From: JACDCA01 sp963810305
GTDB taxonomy: Bacteria; Acidobacteriota; Vicinamibacteria; Vicinamibacterales; 2-12-FULL-66-21
Reading direction: 5' to 3'
DNA length: 64,000 nucleotides
Assembly: GCA_963810305.1 (NCBI GenBank)
Contig: CAWEMY010000001.1
Coordinates: forward strand, 1-64,000
This document shows positions 20,881 through 29,904 of this stretch, in pieces. The position numbers were made by a program, and so were the translations under genes. The notes below the pieces were generated by a model, which worked only from the letters and a program-made list of their open reading frames with translations, was not told the DNA's origin and did no database searches. Position 1 is the stretch's first letter; every line of letters begins with the position of its first letter.

Positions 20881-22334
20881 GCCAGGCCCGCGACGGCGTC
20901 GCGCAAATGCTGCTCGGCTTTCCGGAGCCTTCCAATCGCCTCGTCGTGCAGGGCTCGATCCACGGCGAGGCGTCTGCGTGATTCCTCAATCGCCGGGCCG
21001 GTAACCGCCGGCGAAGGACCACCGTGCGTGCGTCGGACGTCCACGAAATTCCTCGCACTCAACGTGCGCTCCAGATCGGCGTCATTCATCCCCACGGCCT
21101 GGCCCAGCACCGCGGACGTCGCCTCGCGCAACACGTCGCCACGTTTTGCTGCCGGATTCCTCATGCAGCCTTCGACGAATTTCGTGGCGATGGCATGGCT
21201 GGTCTTGAATGGGACACCGTGGTCGCGGGTCAGCGTGTCGGCAAGCTCAGTCACGGTTATCCAGCCCAGCTCGGCGCGAGCGGCCAACTTCTCGCGTTCG
21301 AACGACGCATCCGCCATCGCCGCAGCGATAAGCCGTACCGCCCTGGTCGCATCCTTGAACATTGACGCGACCAGCGGCTGCAGGTCGTCCTCGGTGTCGA
21401 CGATGTCCCCGAAAGGAGTGTTGTGGACGGCGAGCAGGATGGCGCTGGCCTGCCCGACTGCCTTGCTGCCAATTGCGCGCGCATGCTCGAGCGCAACCGG
21501 ATTGCGCTTCTGCGGCATGATGCTGCTGCACTGCACGAAGCCGTCGGCAAGCCGCAGGTAGCCGAACTCCGCCGTGCACCACAGAAGCAGGTCCTGCACG
21601 ACGCGGCCGACACCGGCCAGCATGACTGCCGCCGCCGCGACACTCTCGAGGAGGTAGTCGACCGTCGCGATGCTGCCATAGGTGTTGCCGGTCGGTCCGT
21701 CGAATCCCAGCAGCGCGGCGGTCCGGTCGCGGTCAATCGCGAACCCGGTCCCGGTGATGGCGCATGATCCCAGCGGACTTTTGTTCGTGCTGGCGTACGC
21801 AGCGCGTAACCTCACAGCGTCCCGCTCCAGCTGCTCGATCACGGCAAGAAGGTAGTGGCCGATGGTGGTCGGTTGTGCCGGCTGCGTGTGCGTGTGGGCG
21901 GCAAAAACCGCGTCCCGATAGCTTGCGGCGATCCCCAGGAGGCTTTCCCGAAGTTCGAGACCGGCGGCGCCCAGCGACAGGATCATCTGCCGCTGCTGCA
22001 TCCGGTACATCGTCATATCGATGTCGTTCCGGGACCGGGCAGTATGCAGGCGCCCGGCGACGTCCTCCCCGCAATGTTTCGCCAGCAATCGCTCGATAAA
22101 GAAGAAGAGGTCCTCGCAGGTGCCGTCGTATTTCGCCCGTTTCACATCGTCCGGGGAGATCGCTTCCAGACCGTCGCGGATGATCCGCGCATCCTCCGGG
22201 CTCAGAATTCCACAATCGGACAGCATGACCAGGTGGGCGTAATGGATCGCCATGAGTGGACCCAGGAACTGCCCTTTCGCGTCCTCGAAGTTCTCGTTGA
22301 GAACGCACGCCACGTATTCGGGGGAGAAAGCCAT
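20877..22334 (-). CDS. argH: Argininosuccinate lyase family enzyme
   Basis: A 485-residue member of the fumarase/aspartase superfamily. AGRLHTARSRNDIDM (about 110-125) and AAHTHTQPAQPTTIGHYL match ArgH, and the mobile signature loop reads CSSIMPQKRNPVALEHARAIGSKA. ArgH splits argininosuccinate into arginine and fumarate. The N terminus (MAFSPEYVACVLNENFEDAK) lacks the usual WGGRF, so this is a divergent branch, and a related lyase activity cannot be excluded. The ATG at 22334 is the first start consistent with homology. The TAG stop comes from the GTAG of a REP-1 element. Confidence 0.82.
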   Translation of the reverse strand: MAFSPEYVACVLNENFEDAKGQFLGPLMAIHYAHLVMLSDCGILSPEDARIIRDGLEAISPDDVKRAKYDGTCEDLFFFIERLLAKHCGEDVAGRLHTARSRNDIDMTMYRMQQRQMILSLGAAGLELRESLLGIAASYRDAVFAAHTHTQPAQPTTIGHYLLAVIEQLERDAVRLRAAYASTNKSPLGSCAITGTGFAIDRDRTAALLGFDGPTGNTYGSIATVDYLLESVAAAAVMLAGVGRVVQDLLLWCTAEFGYLRLADGFVQCSSIMPQKRNPVALEHARAIGSKAVGQASAILLAVHNTPFGDIVDTEDDLQPLVASMFKDATRAVRLIAAAMADASFEREKLAARAELGWITVTELADTLTRDHGVPFKTSHAIATKFVEGCMRNPAAKRGDVLREATSAVLGQAVGMNDADLERTLSARNFVDVRRTHGGPSPAVTGPAIEESRRRLAVDRALHDEAIGRLRKAEQHLRDAVAGLA

Positions 22335-22352
22335 CGTCGCTAGACCAGAAGT

Positions 22353-22358
22353 TCGTAC
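22353..22358 (+). promoter_or_regulatory. Possible -10 box for the PBP gene
   Basis: TACAAT lies 26 bp upstream of the ATG at 22384 in the short divergent gap. No convincing -35 box is visible. If this is a real -10 element, transcription would begin around 22365 and favour the ATG at 22384 over the one at 22357. Confidence 0.3.
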
Positions 22359-22383
22359 AATGCGGCTACACGACAGACGTGCG

Positions 22384-24720
22384 ATGAGCAACCGCGGTCC
22401 AGGGCTTCCGAGGGCGGCTGGCGGTGTCGCGACGAGGCGGAGCCGCGGCAGCGCGGTGAAGCGTCGGCGGGGCTGGAAGTGGTACGCCCTGCTCGCGATC
22501 GCCCTGCCGCTCGTCGTCCTTTGCCTGGTCACCGGCTACTACTACGTCACCTTCTCCCGCATGATCGACGGCCGGCTGCACGGCGCGATGCAGCGGGCTG
22601 ATCCTCGCGTATTCGCGCGCCCGTTCGAAGTGCGCCGGGGGCAGGCCGTCTCCGCGCAACAACTCGTCGATCGCCTGAACGATCTCGGATACGCCAACCG
22701 CGCTCGCGCGGAGACCCCGGGCGAGTTCACGGTCGGTCGCGAAGCCATCGCCATCATGCCCCGCGACGGCGACCGGCGTGGTCAGCTGCTCCGCATCGTT
22801 TTTGCCTCGCGCGGGAAGACACTCGATCCGACCGGGATCGACCATATCGAAGCTGTGGCGACGAATGAAAAGTTCCAGACGCTGACGCTCGATGCGCCGC
22901 TGATCACGGCACTCATCACGTCGGCCCGTGAGAAGCGCCGCGACGTACCGCTTGCCGCGATCCCGCCGCACATGATCAAGGCCGTGCTCGCCATCGAGGA
23001 CCGCCGCTTCTACGATCACGCGGGGATCGATCCGATCGGCATCGTCAGCGCCGTCTGGGAGTACGTCTCCGGGGGCCGGACGCAGATGCGCGGCGCCAGC
23101 ACGCTGACACAGCAGCTGATCAAGAACACCTTCCTCACTTCTACCCGTTCGCCGACGCGCAAGTTCAAAGAGTGGCTGATGTCGATCGCGCTCGAGCGCC
23201 GGCTGACGAAGGACCAGGTACTCGAGCTCTACCTCAACGACGTCTGGCTCGGCCAGCGCGGATCGTTTGCGATCCGCGGCGTGCCTGAGGCGGCGCGGCT
23301 GTTCTTCGGTAAGGACATTGCCAATGTCTCGCTCAGCGAAGCCGCCACCATCGCCGGCGTCATCCAGTCGCCGCCGCGCCATTCTCCCTTCAACAATCCG
23401 GACAAGTCGAAGGACCGTCGCAACGTCGTCCTCAAGGAAATGGCGCAGTCAGGATTCATCAGCGAGGATGCGGCCGCGCGTGCCAGCCGCGAGCCGTTGC
23501 AGGTAGCGGCACGGTCGCTCGAGAACGAGGCGCCGTACTTCGTCGATTACATCAGTCAGGAACTGCAGGACCGCTACAAGGTCACCGGTGCGGTCGACGT
23601 GTATACGACGCTCGACGTCCACCTGCAGAAGATCGCGCAGGACGCCGTGCGTGACGGGCTCGTCCGCATCGACGCGATCCTGGCGCGCCGCAAGCGGCAA
23701 CCCGCGCAAGCGGCGCTCGTCGCCATCGATCCGCGCAGCGGCGACATTCTCGCGCTGATCGGCGGCCGCAGCTACAACCAGTCACAGTTCAACCGGGCCG
23801 TCAGTGCGAACCGCCAGCCCGGTTCGGTCTTCAAGCCGTTCGTGTACCTCGCGGCCTTCGAGCAGGCATACGCCCACGGGCGGACCGACATCACTCCGGC
23901 AACGGTCGTGATGGACGAGCCGACGACGTGGGAAGTCAATTCGCAGGCGTGGACGCCGTCCAACTACGACGGTGAGTACGAAGGGCCGATCACATTGCGC
24001 CGGGCGCTCGCGCTGTCGCGCAACATCGCGGCGATCAAAGTCGCCGAGACGACGGGATACAACGAGGTCGCCGGCCTGTGGCGTCGCGTTGGCGCCGGGA
24101 CGCCGCCGAGACCGTATCCTTCGATTGCGCTTGGTGTATTCGAGGCGACACCGCTGCAGGTGGCGAGTGCCTATACACTCTTCCCGAACTACGGCGCGAT
24201 CCGGCCGCTGCGCGCGATCCTGCGCATGGTGACGGGCGGCAACGAGATTCAGATTCCGCCAACCGAGCCGCGTACAGTCGCGCGACCCGACACGACGTTT
24301 CTGGTCACGAACATGATGCGAAGCGTCCTCAACGAGGGGACCGGCGCGGGCGCGCGAGCGGCGGGATTCAACCGCGATGCCGCCGGCAAGTCAGGAACGA
24401 CCAACGACCTGCGCGACGCGTGGTTCATCGGGTTCACGCCGGAGCTGCTGACCGTCGTCTGGGTCGGGCTCGACGATAACCAGCCGGTCGGGCTCAGCGG
24501 CACGCAGGCCGCGTTGCCGATCTGGACGACGTTCATGAAACGCGCGCTGTCAGGTCAGGCCAACGGCGGCTTCCATACACCAGAGGGGATCTCATTCGTC
24601 GATATCGATCGCGACACCGGACAACTCGCCACAGCCCTCTGCCCGCGCATCTTCAAGGAAGCCTTCATCCAGGGTACCGAGCCCGCGGTCGTCTGCCCGC
24701 TGCACATTTTCCGTCCATAA
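22384..24720 (+). CDS. Class A penicillin-binding protein (PBP1-like)
   Basis: A bifunctional peptidoglycan synthase of about 778 residues. A basic N terminus is followed by one membrane helix (YALLAIALPLVVLCLVTGYYY). A UB2H-like region leads to the GT51 transglycosylase domain with AVLAIEDRRFYDHAGIDPIGI (catalytic Glu), GASTLTQQLIKN and KFKEWLMSIALERR. The transpeptidase domain has QPGSVFKPFVYLAAFEQA (SxxK serine), SRNIAAIKV (SxN) and AGKSGTTNDLRDAWFIGFTPEL (KSGT). All catalytic motifs are present. An in-frame upstream ATG exists; 22384 was chosen as explained for the -10 site. Confidence 0.94.
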   Translation: MSNRGPGLPRAAGGVATRRSRGSAVKRRRGWKWYALLAIALPLVVLCLVTGYYYVTFSRMIDGRLHGAMQRADPRVFARPFEVRRGQAVSAQQLVDRLNDLGYANRARAETPGEFTVGREAIAIMPRDGDRRGQLLRIVFASRGKTLDPTGIDHIEAVATNEKFQTLTLDAPLITALITSAREKRRDVPLAAIPPHMIKAVLAIEDRRFYDHAGIDPIGIVSAVWEYVSGGRTQMRGASTLTQQLIKNTFLTSTRSPTRKFKEWLMSIALERRLTKDQVLELYLNDVWLGQRGSFAIRGVPEAARLFFGKDIANVSLSEAATIAGVIQSPPRHSPFNNPDKSKDRRNVVLKEMAQSGFISEDAAARASREPLQVAARSLENEAPYFVDYISQELQDRYKVTGAVDVYTTLDVHLQKIAQDAVRDGLVRIDAILARRKRQPAQAALVAIDPRSGDILALIGGRSYNQSQFNRAVSANRQPGSVFKPFVYLAAFEQAYAHGRTDITPATVVMDEPTTWEVNSQAWTPSNYDGEYEGPITLRRALALSRNIAAIKVAETTGYNEVAGLWRRVGAGTPPRPYPSIALGVFEATPLQVASAYTLFPNYGAIRPLRAILRMVTGGNEIQIPPTEPRTVARPDTTFLVTNMMRSVLNEGTGAGARAAGFNRDAAGKSGTTNDLRDAWFIGFTPELLTVVWVGLDDNQPVGLSGTQAALPIWTTFMKRALSGQANGGFHTPEGISFVDIDRDTGQLATALCPRIFKEAFIQGTEPAVVCPLHIFRP

Positions 24721-24727
24721 TAAGAGG

Positions 24728-25754
24728 ATGTTCAACGCGTCCCGGAGCGCGATAGTGGCGCTCGCCTGCGTCGTGGTTTCGTCGAGCGCGTGCCGCAAAT
24801 TCCCGACCGCAGAGAACAAATCCGCGCCGGCCGCCGAAGCCGCGGCCGCTGATCCAAAGAAGCCCGTTCCCGAAACGCTTCCCGACGTTCTCGCGCGGGT
24901 GAACGGCGAAGCCATCACCAAGGCTGACTTCGAGCAACGCATCGCGCAGATGGAAATGGCGGCCGGGAAACGTGTGCCGAAGGAGCAGCGCGACGCGATC
25001 TACCGGAAGACCCTCGACGATCTTGATCAACGTGAAACTGCTCAAAAACGAAGTCACGGCGCGAAACTTTCCGGCCGACGAGAAGACCGTCGACGAGCAG
25101 ATGCAGAAGATCAGGAGCCAGTTCCCCTCTGACGAGGAGTACCGCAAGGCGCTGTCGTCGCGCGGGATGACGCCGGAGACACTCCGCGCAAACATGCTCG
25201 ACGAAACGCGCATCAACAAGATGATGGAGGCGGAAGCGGCGGGCGTTACACCGGTGACCGACGCGGAGATCCGCGAGTTCTTCGAGAAGAATCCCGACAA
25301 GTTCAAGCAGCCGGAGGCTGTTCGCGCCAGCCACATCCTCATTCGGTTCCAGCCCGGCGATGAAGCGGCGAAGAAAAAGGCTCTGGCGCTGATCCAGAGC
25401 GTCCACAAGCAGGCGAAAGCCGGCAAGGACTTCGGCGATCTTGCGCGCAAGTACTCGGCCGACGGCAGCGCCGAGCGCGGCGGGGATCTCAATTTCTTCA
25501 CGAAGGACCGCATGGTGCCGGAGTTTGCGAATGCCGCCTTCGCGCTCAAACCGGGGCAGATCAGCGATATCGTCCAGACCTCGTTCGGCTATCACGTGAT
25601 CAAGCTGACGGAGCGGCGCCCAGGCGGGAGCATTCCACTCGAGCAGGTCACCGAGCAAGTGCGCCAGCACCTGACCCAGACGCGGCAGCGGGAGAAGGCA
25701 GAGGCGTTCGTAAAGGTGCTGCGCAGCAAATCCAAAATCGAGGTCCTGATCTGA
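24728..25754 (+). CDS. PpiC-type peptidyl-prolyl isomerase lipoprotein, one frameshift
   Basis: A SurA/parvulin-like protein of about 341 residues. The N terminus is a lipoprotein signal (SAIVALACVVVSSSAC, lipobox SSAC). A SurA_N-like chaperone region follows (DVLARVNGEAITKADFEQRI), then the rotamase domain (VRASHILIRFQPGDEAAKKKA, DFGDLARKYSADGSAERGGDL, GQISDIVQTSFGYHVIKLTER). Near 25020 one extra base separates RKTLDDL from INVKLLKNEV. It probably folds outer-envelope proteins. It sits 8 bp after the PBP gene, so co-transcription is likely. Confidence 0.88.
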
Positions 25755-25834
25755 GCCGCCTTCGCCAAGGCTTCCACCTTCGCCAGGGCTACGGCGGACA
25801 GGTCGGCGGGCCAGGGCTCGGAAACAGGCGATAA

Positions 25835-26665
25835 ATGAACGAAGAAGTTCTCGCGGCGGCGGCCGAAGCGTTGAAGCGCGGCGAGGCGGCTGCGCTCGTC
25901 ACGGTGATCCGCGCACAGGGCTCGACGCCGCAGCGCGCGGGCGCCAGGATGCTGGTGTTCGCCGATGGCCGTACCGTCGGCACGATCGGCGGCGGCTGCT
26001 ACGAGAACGAAGCGATCGGGAAAGCCCGGACGGCTCTCGGCGACGGCCGGTCCACTATTCTTCATTTCGAGCTGAACGACGACTTCGCACAGGAGAACGG
26101 CCTCATCTGCGGCGGCCGGATGGACGTCCACGTCGATCCGCTGCTGCCCGATCCGCCACTGTTCATCGTGGGCGCTGGCCACGTCGGCTTCCAGCTCGCA
26201 CGGATCGCTGCCGACGCCGGCTTCCGCTGCACAGTCGTCGACGATCGCGAGAAGTTTGCGAACGCCGAACGCTTCCCCGGCGCGGACCTCATCGTCGAAC
26301 CCATCCCCGAATGGCTGCATCGAGCAGACCTCCCGGCGTCGAGCTTCGTCGTCGTGCTGACGCGAGGGCATCAGCACGACCTCGATGCGATGCGCGCGCT
26401 CGCCGCTCGTGACCTGCGCTATCTCGGGTTGATTGGCAGCCGCGCAAAGGTGGCGCGGATTTACACCGCGCTCCTCAGCGAAGGACTTCCATCAGAGTGC
26501 CTCACGCGCATTCATGCGCCGATCGGGTTCGACATCGGTGCAGTGACGCCCGCCGAGATCGCCATCAGCATCCTCGCGGAACTCATCGCCGTCCGCCGCG
26601 GCGCCGACACGGCCGGCCTCTCCATGAAGAGCGTCAGCCTCCAAACCCTCCGTGACCGCCAGTAG
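25835..26665 (+). CDS. xdhC: XdhC-family molybdoenzyme maturation protein
   Basis: A 276-residue XdhC/CoxI-like protein that delivers sulfurated molybdenum cofactor to xanthine dehydrogenase-type enzymes. The XdhC_CoxI N-terminal domain shows LVTVIRAQGSTPQRAGARML and GTIGGGCYENEAI. The C-terminal Rossmann domain begins PLFIVGAGHVGFQLARIAAD and includes FVVVLTRGHQHDLDAMRAL, LGLIGSRAKVARI and IHAPIGFDIGAVTPAEIAISILAELIA. The target dehydrogenase is not in the window, but the next gene is a purine-type deaminase, which fits a purine catabolic role. Confidence 0.9.
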   Translation: MNEEVLAAAAEALKRGEAAALVTVIRAQGSTPQRAGARMLVFADGRTVGTIGGGCYENEAIGKARTALGDGRSTILHFELNDDFAQENGLICGGRMDVHVDPLLPDPPLFIVGAGHVGFQLARIAADAGFRCTVVDDREKFANAERFPGADLIVEPIPEWLHRADLPASSFVVVLTRGHQHDLDAMRALAARDLRYLGLIGSRAKVARIYTALLSEGLPSECLTRIHAPIGFDIGAVTPAEIAISILAELIAVRRGADTAGLSMKSVSLQTLRDRQ

Positions 26666-26670
26666 CACCG

Positions 26671-26750
26671 CACGTACGCACGTGGCACGTTCGCACGTGG
26701 CACGTCGCACGTCCGCACGTGGCACGTCGCACGTCGCACGTGAGCACGTG
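26671..26750. repeat. CACGT-rich quasi-tandem tract
   Basis: About ten CACGT cores at 7-9-bp steps (GCACGTGGCACGT, TCGCACGTCCGCACGTGG and so on) fill the gap between xdhC and the amidohydrolase, ending one base before its ATG at 26752. Several cores are full CACGTG palindromes, so the tract is rich in overlapping symmetric sites. Confidence 0.85.
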
Positions 26751-26751
26751 T

Positions 26752-28077
26752 ATGTCCTCCATCCTCATTCGTAACGCGACCATCCTCACGATGAACGACC
26801 GCCTCGAGGTCGTCGAAGGCGCGGTTGGCGTTCGTGAGGGACGCATCGCATCGGTGGGGGCCGAACCTGGCGCCAACTGGGATACGACGATCGACGCGGG
26901 CGGCGCATACCTGCTGCCGGGATTCATCCAGACGCACATCCATCTGTGCCAGACGCTCTTCCGCGGGTACGCGGACGACATGCCGCTGCTGGAGTGGCTG
27001 AAACGCTGTGTCTGGCCGATGGAAGCCGCTCACACCGAGTCGACTCTGCGGGCATCGACGCGACTCGCGGCGAGTGAGCTGCTGTTGTCGGGGACGACGA
27101 CGGTACTGACGATGGAGACAGTGCACGATACCGACGTCGTCTTCGAGACGCTTGGCGCCCTCGGCATGCGCGCCGTCGTCGGCAAATGCATGATGGACTC
27201 TGACGACGACGTCCCGGCGAGGTTGCGCGAGAAAACGTCGGCGTCGATCGATGAGAGCGTCGCCCTTCGAAAGAGATGGGACAACGCCGCGAACGGACGT
27301 CTGCGGGCAGCGTTCGCGCCACGTTTCGCGGTTTCGTGCTCGCGGGAGCTGCTGGAGGCCGTCGCGCACCTTGCCAAACGCGACAACACCCTGGTGCACA
27401 CACACTCGTCCGAGAACCGCGACGAGGTGGAAGTGGTCCGCCGCCTGTCCGGAGGATTCAGCAACCTCGAATACCTTGCCGATACCGGCCTGGCGACGGA
27501 CCGCCTGTGCGCGGCGCACTGCGTCTGGGTGACCGATCGCGAACAGGGGCTCCTTGCCGAGCGTGACGTAAAGGTGCTCCACTGCCCCGGCTCGAACTTG
27601 AAGCTCGGGTCCGGCATCGCGCCGGTGGTCGAGATGCGGAAGCGCGGCATCTCGGTTTCGCTCGGAGCGGACGGCGCGGCGTGCAACAACGGGCTGGACA
27701 TGTTCCAGGAGATGCGGCTTGCCGCTACCCTGCAGGCGGTACGTCTCGAACCCGGTGCACTGACCGCCCGCGATGCGCTCTGGATGGCGACCCGCGAAGG
27801 CGCCCGGGCGCTCGACATGGACGCCGAGATCGGCTCTGTAGAAGTCGGCAAGCGTGCGGATCTGATCCTGGTCGATCGCAAGCGGCCTCATCTCGCGCCG
27901 GATGCCGATCCGTGGTCGACCCTCGTCTACGCCGCTCGAGGCACCGACGTCCGCTTGACGATGGTGGACGGCGAGATCCTGACGCGCGACTTCGCGCTCC
28001 TCCACGCCGATTCTGAAGAGATCGCAGCGACCGCCCGGACCGCTGCCGCCGAGCTCGCCACGCGCGCGGGCATTTGA
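26752..28077 (+). CDS. Amidohydrolase, MtaD/SsnA/guanine deaminase-like
   Basis: A 441-residue metal-dependent amidohydrolase. The first metal motif is GFIQTHIHLCQTLFRGYADD (about 60-79), followed by LLEWLKRCVWPMEA as in methylthioadenosine/S-adenosylhomocysteine deaminases. Further ligands are THSSENRDE, AAHCVWVT and LGADGAACNNGLDMFQEMR. The C-terminal beta-sandwich has IGSVEVGKRADLILVD. The family deaminates purines or purine nucleosides; the position after xdhC favours a purine-salvage or catabolic substrate. The exact substrate is not determinable here. Confidence 0.86.
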   Translation: MSSILIRNATILTMNDRLEVVEGAVGVREGRIASVGAEPGANWDTTIDAGGAYLLPGFIQTHIHLCQTLFRGYADDMPLLEWLKRCVWPMEAAHTESTLRASTRLAASELLLSGTTTVLTMETVHDTDVVFETLGALGMRAVVGKCMMDSDDDVPARLREKTSASIDESVALRKRWDNAANGRLRAAFAPRFAVSCSRELLEAVAHLAKRDNTLVHTHSSENRDEVEVVRRLSGGFSNLEYLADTGLATDRLCAAHCVWVTDREQGLLAERDVKVLHCPGSNLKLGSGIAPVVEMRKRGISVSLGADGAACNNGLDMFQEMRLAATLQAVRLEPGALTARDALWMATREGARALDMDAEIGSVEVGKRADLILVDRKRPHLAPDADPWSTLVYAARGTDVRLTMVDGEILTRDFALLHADSEEIAATARTAAAELATRAGI

Positions 28078-28086
28078 CCGTCGGAC

Positions 28087-28178
28087 GTAGTCCAGCCCTT
28101 CAGGGCTGCCCATCGAGACGTTGTCCAGCCCTTCAGGGCTGACCGCCGACTGTCAACAGCCCTAAAGGGCTGGCCTAC
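28087..28178. repeat. Three REP-1 elements upstream of hrcA
   Basis: Copies at 28087-28108 and 28121-28141 are in direct orientation (the first with GTAG at 28087). A third, at 28157-28178, is inverted and ends in CTAC. The last copy lies directly upstream of the TATAAT box of hrcA. Confidence 0.87.
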
Positions 28179-28181
28179 GGC

Positions 28182-28187
28182 TATAAT
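28182..28187 (+). promoter_or_regulatory. -10 box of the hrcA operon
   Basis: A perfect TATAAT lies six bases before the CIRCE operator, the usual arrangement for HrcA-repressed promoters. No good -35 hexamer is visible because that position is occupied by a REP-1 palindrome. Confidence 0.7.
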
Positions 28188-28192
28188 GAGGG

Positions 28193-28219
28193 TTAGCACT
28201 CCCGACCACGGAGTGCTAA
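28193..28219 (+). promoter_or_regulatory. CIRCE operator
   Basis: A perfect inverted repeat, TTAGCACTC-N9-GAGTGCTAA. This is the CIRCE consensus bound by HrcA. Its last base is the A of the hrcA ATG, so HrcA would repress its own operon by covering the promoter and start. Confidence 0.97.
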
Positions 28220-29274
28220 TGACAATGATTCGACATCCTGAACTTCCGGAACGAGATAGACGGATTCTGGCGGCCCTGGTCCAGGCTTATATCGACCAGG
28301 GTGAGCCGGTGTCTTCGCTGTGGCTCGCCAGCCGGGGCTTCGGCGTGTCGTCGGCGACGCTCCGGAACGTGCTCGCCCGGCTCGAGGACCTCGGGTTCGT
28401 GCAGCAGCCGCACACCTCGGCCGGTCGCGTGCCGACCGACCGCGGCTATCGCGCGTACGTCGACCAGATCCTCGCAGCCCGGCGTTCAGCGCGTCCGACG
28501 GCACAGGTCGAAGAGCGTCTTCGCCGTGCCGGGACGGTGGACGATTTTCTGTCACACATCTCACAGGAAGTGTCCCGGGCATCGCATCAGGTCGGGTTCG
28601 CAATTGGCCCCGCCGCCGCGACAACGACGCTCGAACATCTTGACTTCGTCCCGCTCGACGGTGGCAAGGTCCTGGTCGTTCTCGTCGCGACGGGCGGACA
28701 GGTCTCGCACAAGGTCATCGAACCATCGGATCCCTATAGGCCCGGCGAGCTTCAGCAGGCCGCCAACTATCTGAATAGTGAATTCCGGGGCCGCTCGATG
28801 GTCGAGGTGCGACAGGCTGTCCTCGAGCGTCTCAGTGAAGAGCGCACTCTGTACGACGAGCTGATGGCGCGCGCGTTGCGTCTCGCGATCTCGACGTTCG
28901 ACGATGTGGGTTCGGTGCCGATCGTATTCATCCAGGGCACTTCTCTATTGCTCGAGGGGATCGGCAGCGAGGATCCTGAGGTGACGATCGAAACCCTGCG
29001 CACGCTGTTGCGCATGATCGAAGAGAAGAAGCGGCTCGTCCAATTGCTCGACGAGTATTTGGGCGGTGCAGGGATAACGGTCGTTATCGGCAGCGAGCAT
29101 CACACGCCCGACCTGCGTCGATTCAGCGTCATCGCCGCAACCTACTCGGGCGGCGGAAGCACCGGCGCTGTCGGCGTCATCGGTCCCACGCGGATGAAGT
29201 ATTCGCGCGCGATCAATGCCGTGGACACGCTGTCGCAGGCGATCAACCGAATGACCGGCAGGAGCGACGGGTAA
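28219..29274 (+). CDS. hrcA: Heat-inducible transcription repressor HrcA
   Basis: A 351-residue HrcA. The N-terminal winged-helix domain (RRILAALVQAYIDQGEPVSS, FGVSSATLRNVLARLEDLGF, SAGRVPTDRGYRAYVD) is followed by the HrcA dimerisation domain ending in GPTRMKYSRAINAVDTLSQ. It represses the heat-shock operon through CIRCE and is kept active by GroEL in well-studied species. The start is ATG 28219 or the ATG at 28225, both touching the operator. grpE follows with no gap and dnaJ after that; dnaK is absent. Confidence 0.96.
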   Translation: MTMIRHPELPERDRRILAALVQAYIDQGEPVSSLWLASRGFGVSSATLRNVLARLEDLGFVQQPHTSAGRVPTDRGYRAYVDQILAARRSARPTAQVEERLRRAGTVDDFLSHISQEVSRASHQVGFAIGPAAATTTLEHLDFVPLDGGKVLVVLVATGGQVSHKVIEPSDPYRPGELQQAANYLNSEFRGRSMVEVRQAVLERLSEERTLYDELMARALRLAISTFDDVGSVPIVFIQGTSLLLEGIGSEDPEVTIETLRTLLRMIEEKKRLVQLLDEYLGGAGITVVIGSEHHTPDLRRFSVIAATYSGGGSTGAVGVIGPTRMKYSRAINAVDTLSQAINRMTGRSDG

Positions 29275-29899
29275 TTGACCAAACATCCCAAGGATTTCGT
29301 GGAAGACAACCCCGAGCAGTCTCAGGCAGAGGCCGCATCGGATCCGGTAGAGGCCGGCTTCAGCCGGCCTGACGACCCGGTAGAGGCCGGCTTCAGCCGG
29401 CCTGACGATCCGGTAGAGGCCGGCTTCCTGGCCGAGCGCCGGCAGCCGGCCTGCCACCACGGAAGCCGAGCGGCAGCGCGACGAATACAGGGACCTTCTT
29501 CTCCGTCAGACCGCGGAGTTCGACAACTTCCGCAAGCGCACCGAGCGCGAGCGGCAGGCGCTCGAGGAGACGGCGGCGTTCAACATCATTCATGAACTGC
29601 TTCCGCTGGTCGATAACCTGGAGCGCGCTCTGAGCGCTGACCCGGGCACGGAGGGGGCGGAGTCCTATCGCAAGGGTGTGGAGCTCATCTACCGCGAGCT
29701 GCAGGACATCCTGAGGCGGCGCGGCGTGAAACCAATTGAAGCACTCGGCGCCGAATTCGATCCGCACTATCACCAGGCGGTATCGTACGAGCCTGCCGAA
29801 GACAGGAACGACGGAGAGATCGTCGAAGAATTCCGCCGCGGCTACACGCTGGGCGACCGTCTTCTGCGGCCGTCGATGGTGAAAGTAGCAAAGGGCTGA
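29275..29899 (+). CDS. grpE: GrpE nucleotide-exchange factor with REP-encoded N terminus and a frameshift
   Basis: GrpE releases ADP from DnaK. The TTG start follows the hrcA stop directly. Residues about 22-54 consist of three repeats of DPVEAGFSRPD encoded by a 33-bp REP-2 array in the disordered N-terminal region. After a +1 change between about 29434 and 29460, the conserved core is normal: ERQRDEYRDLLLRQTAEFDNFRKRTERER, then LLPLVDNLERALSAD, and the C-terminal FDPHYHQAVSYEPA and GYTLGDRLLRPSMVKVAKG. With one base removed the gene gives about 207 residues. Whether the shift is real is unknown. Confidence 0.87.
29346..29434 (+). repeat. 33-bp tandem REP-2 array in grpE
   Basis: Copies begin at 29346, 29379 and 29412 (the last is partial). 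Each has the GGTAG foot and a GGCCGGC-TTCA-GCCGG hairpin. The 33-bp period is exactly 11 codons, so array growth keeps the frame. Confidence 0.92.
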
Positions 29900-29904
29900 G
29901 CGGC

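Noticed and set aside
22252..22384. Longer N terminus for the PBP gene
   Set aside because: It would overlap the argH start on the other strand. The basic cytoplasmic tail and membrane helix are complete from 22384.
26671..26750. Possible CRISPR array
   Set aside because: Units are 7-9 bp, without spacers of constant length or conserved repeats of 24-40 bp. The other repeat tracts fail for the same reason.
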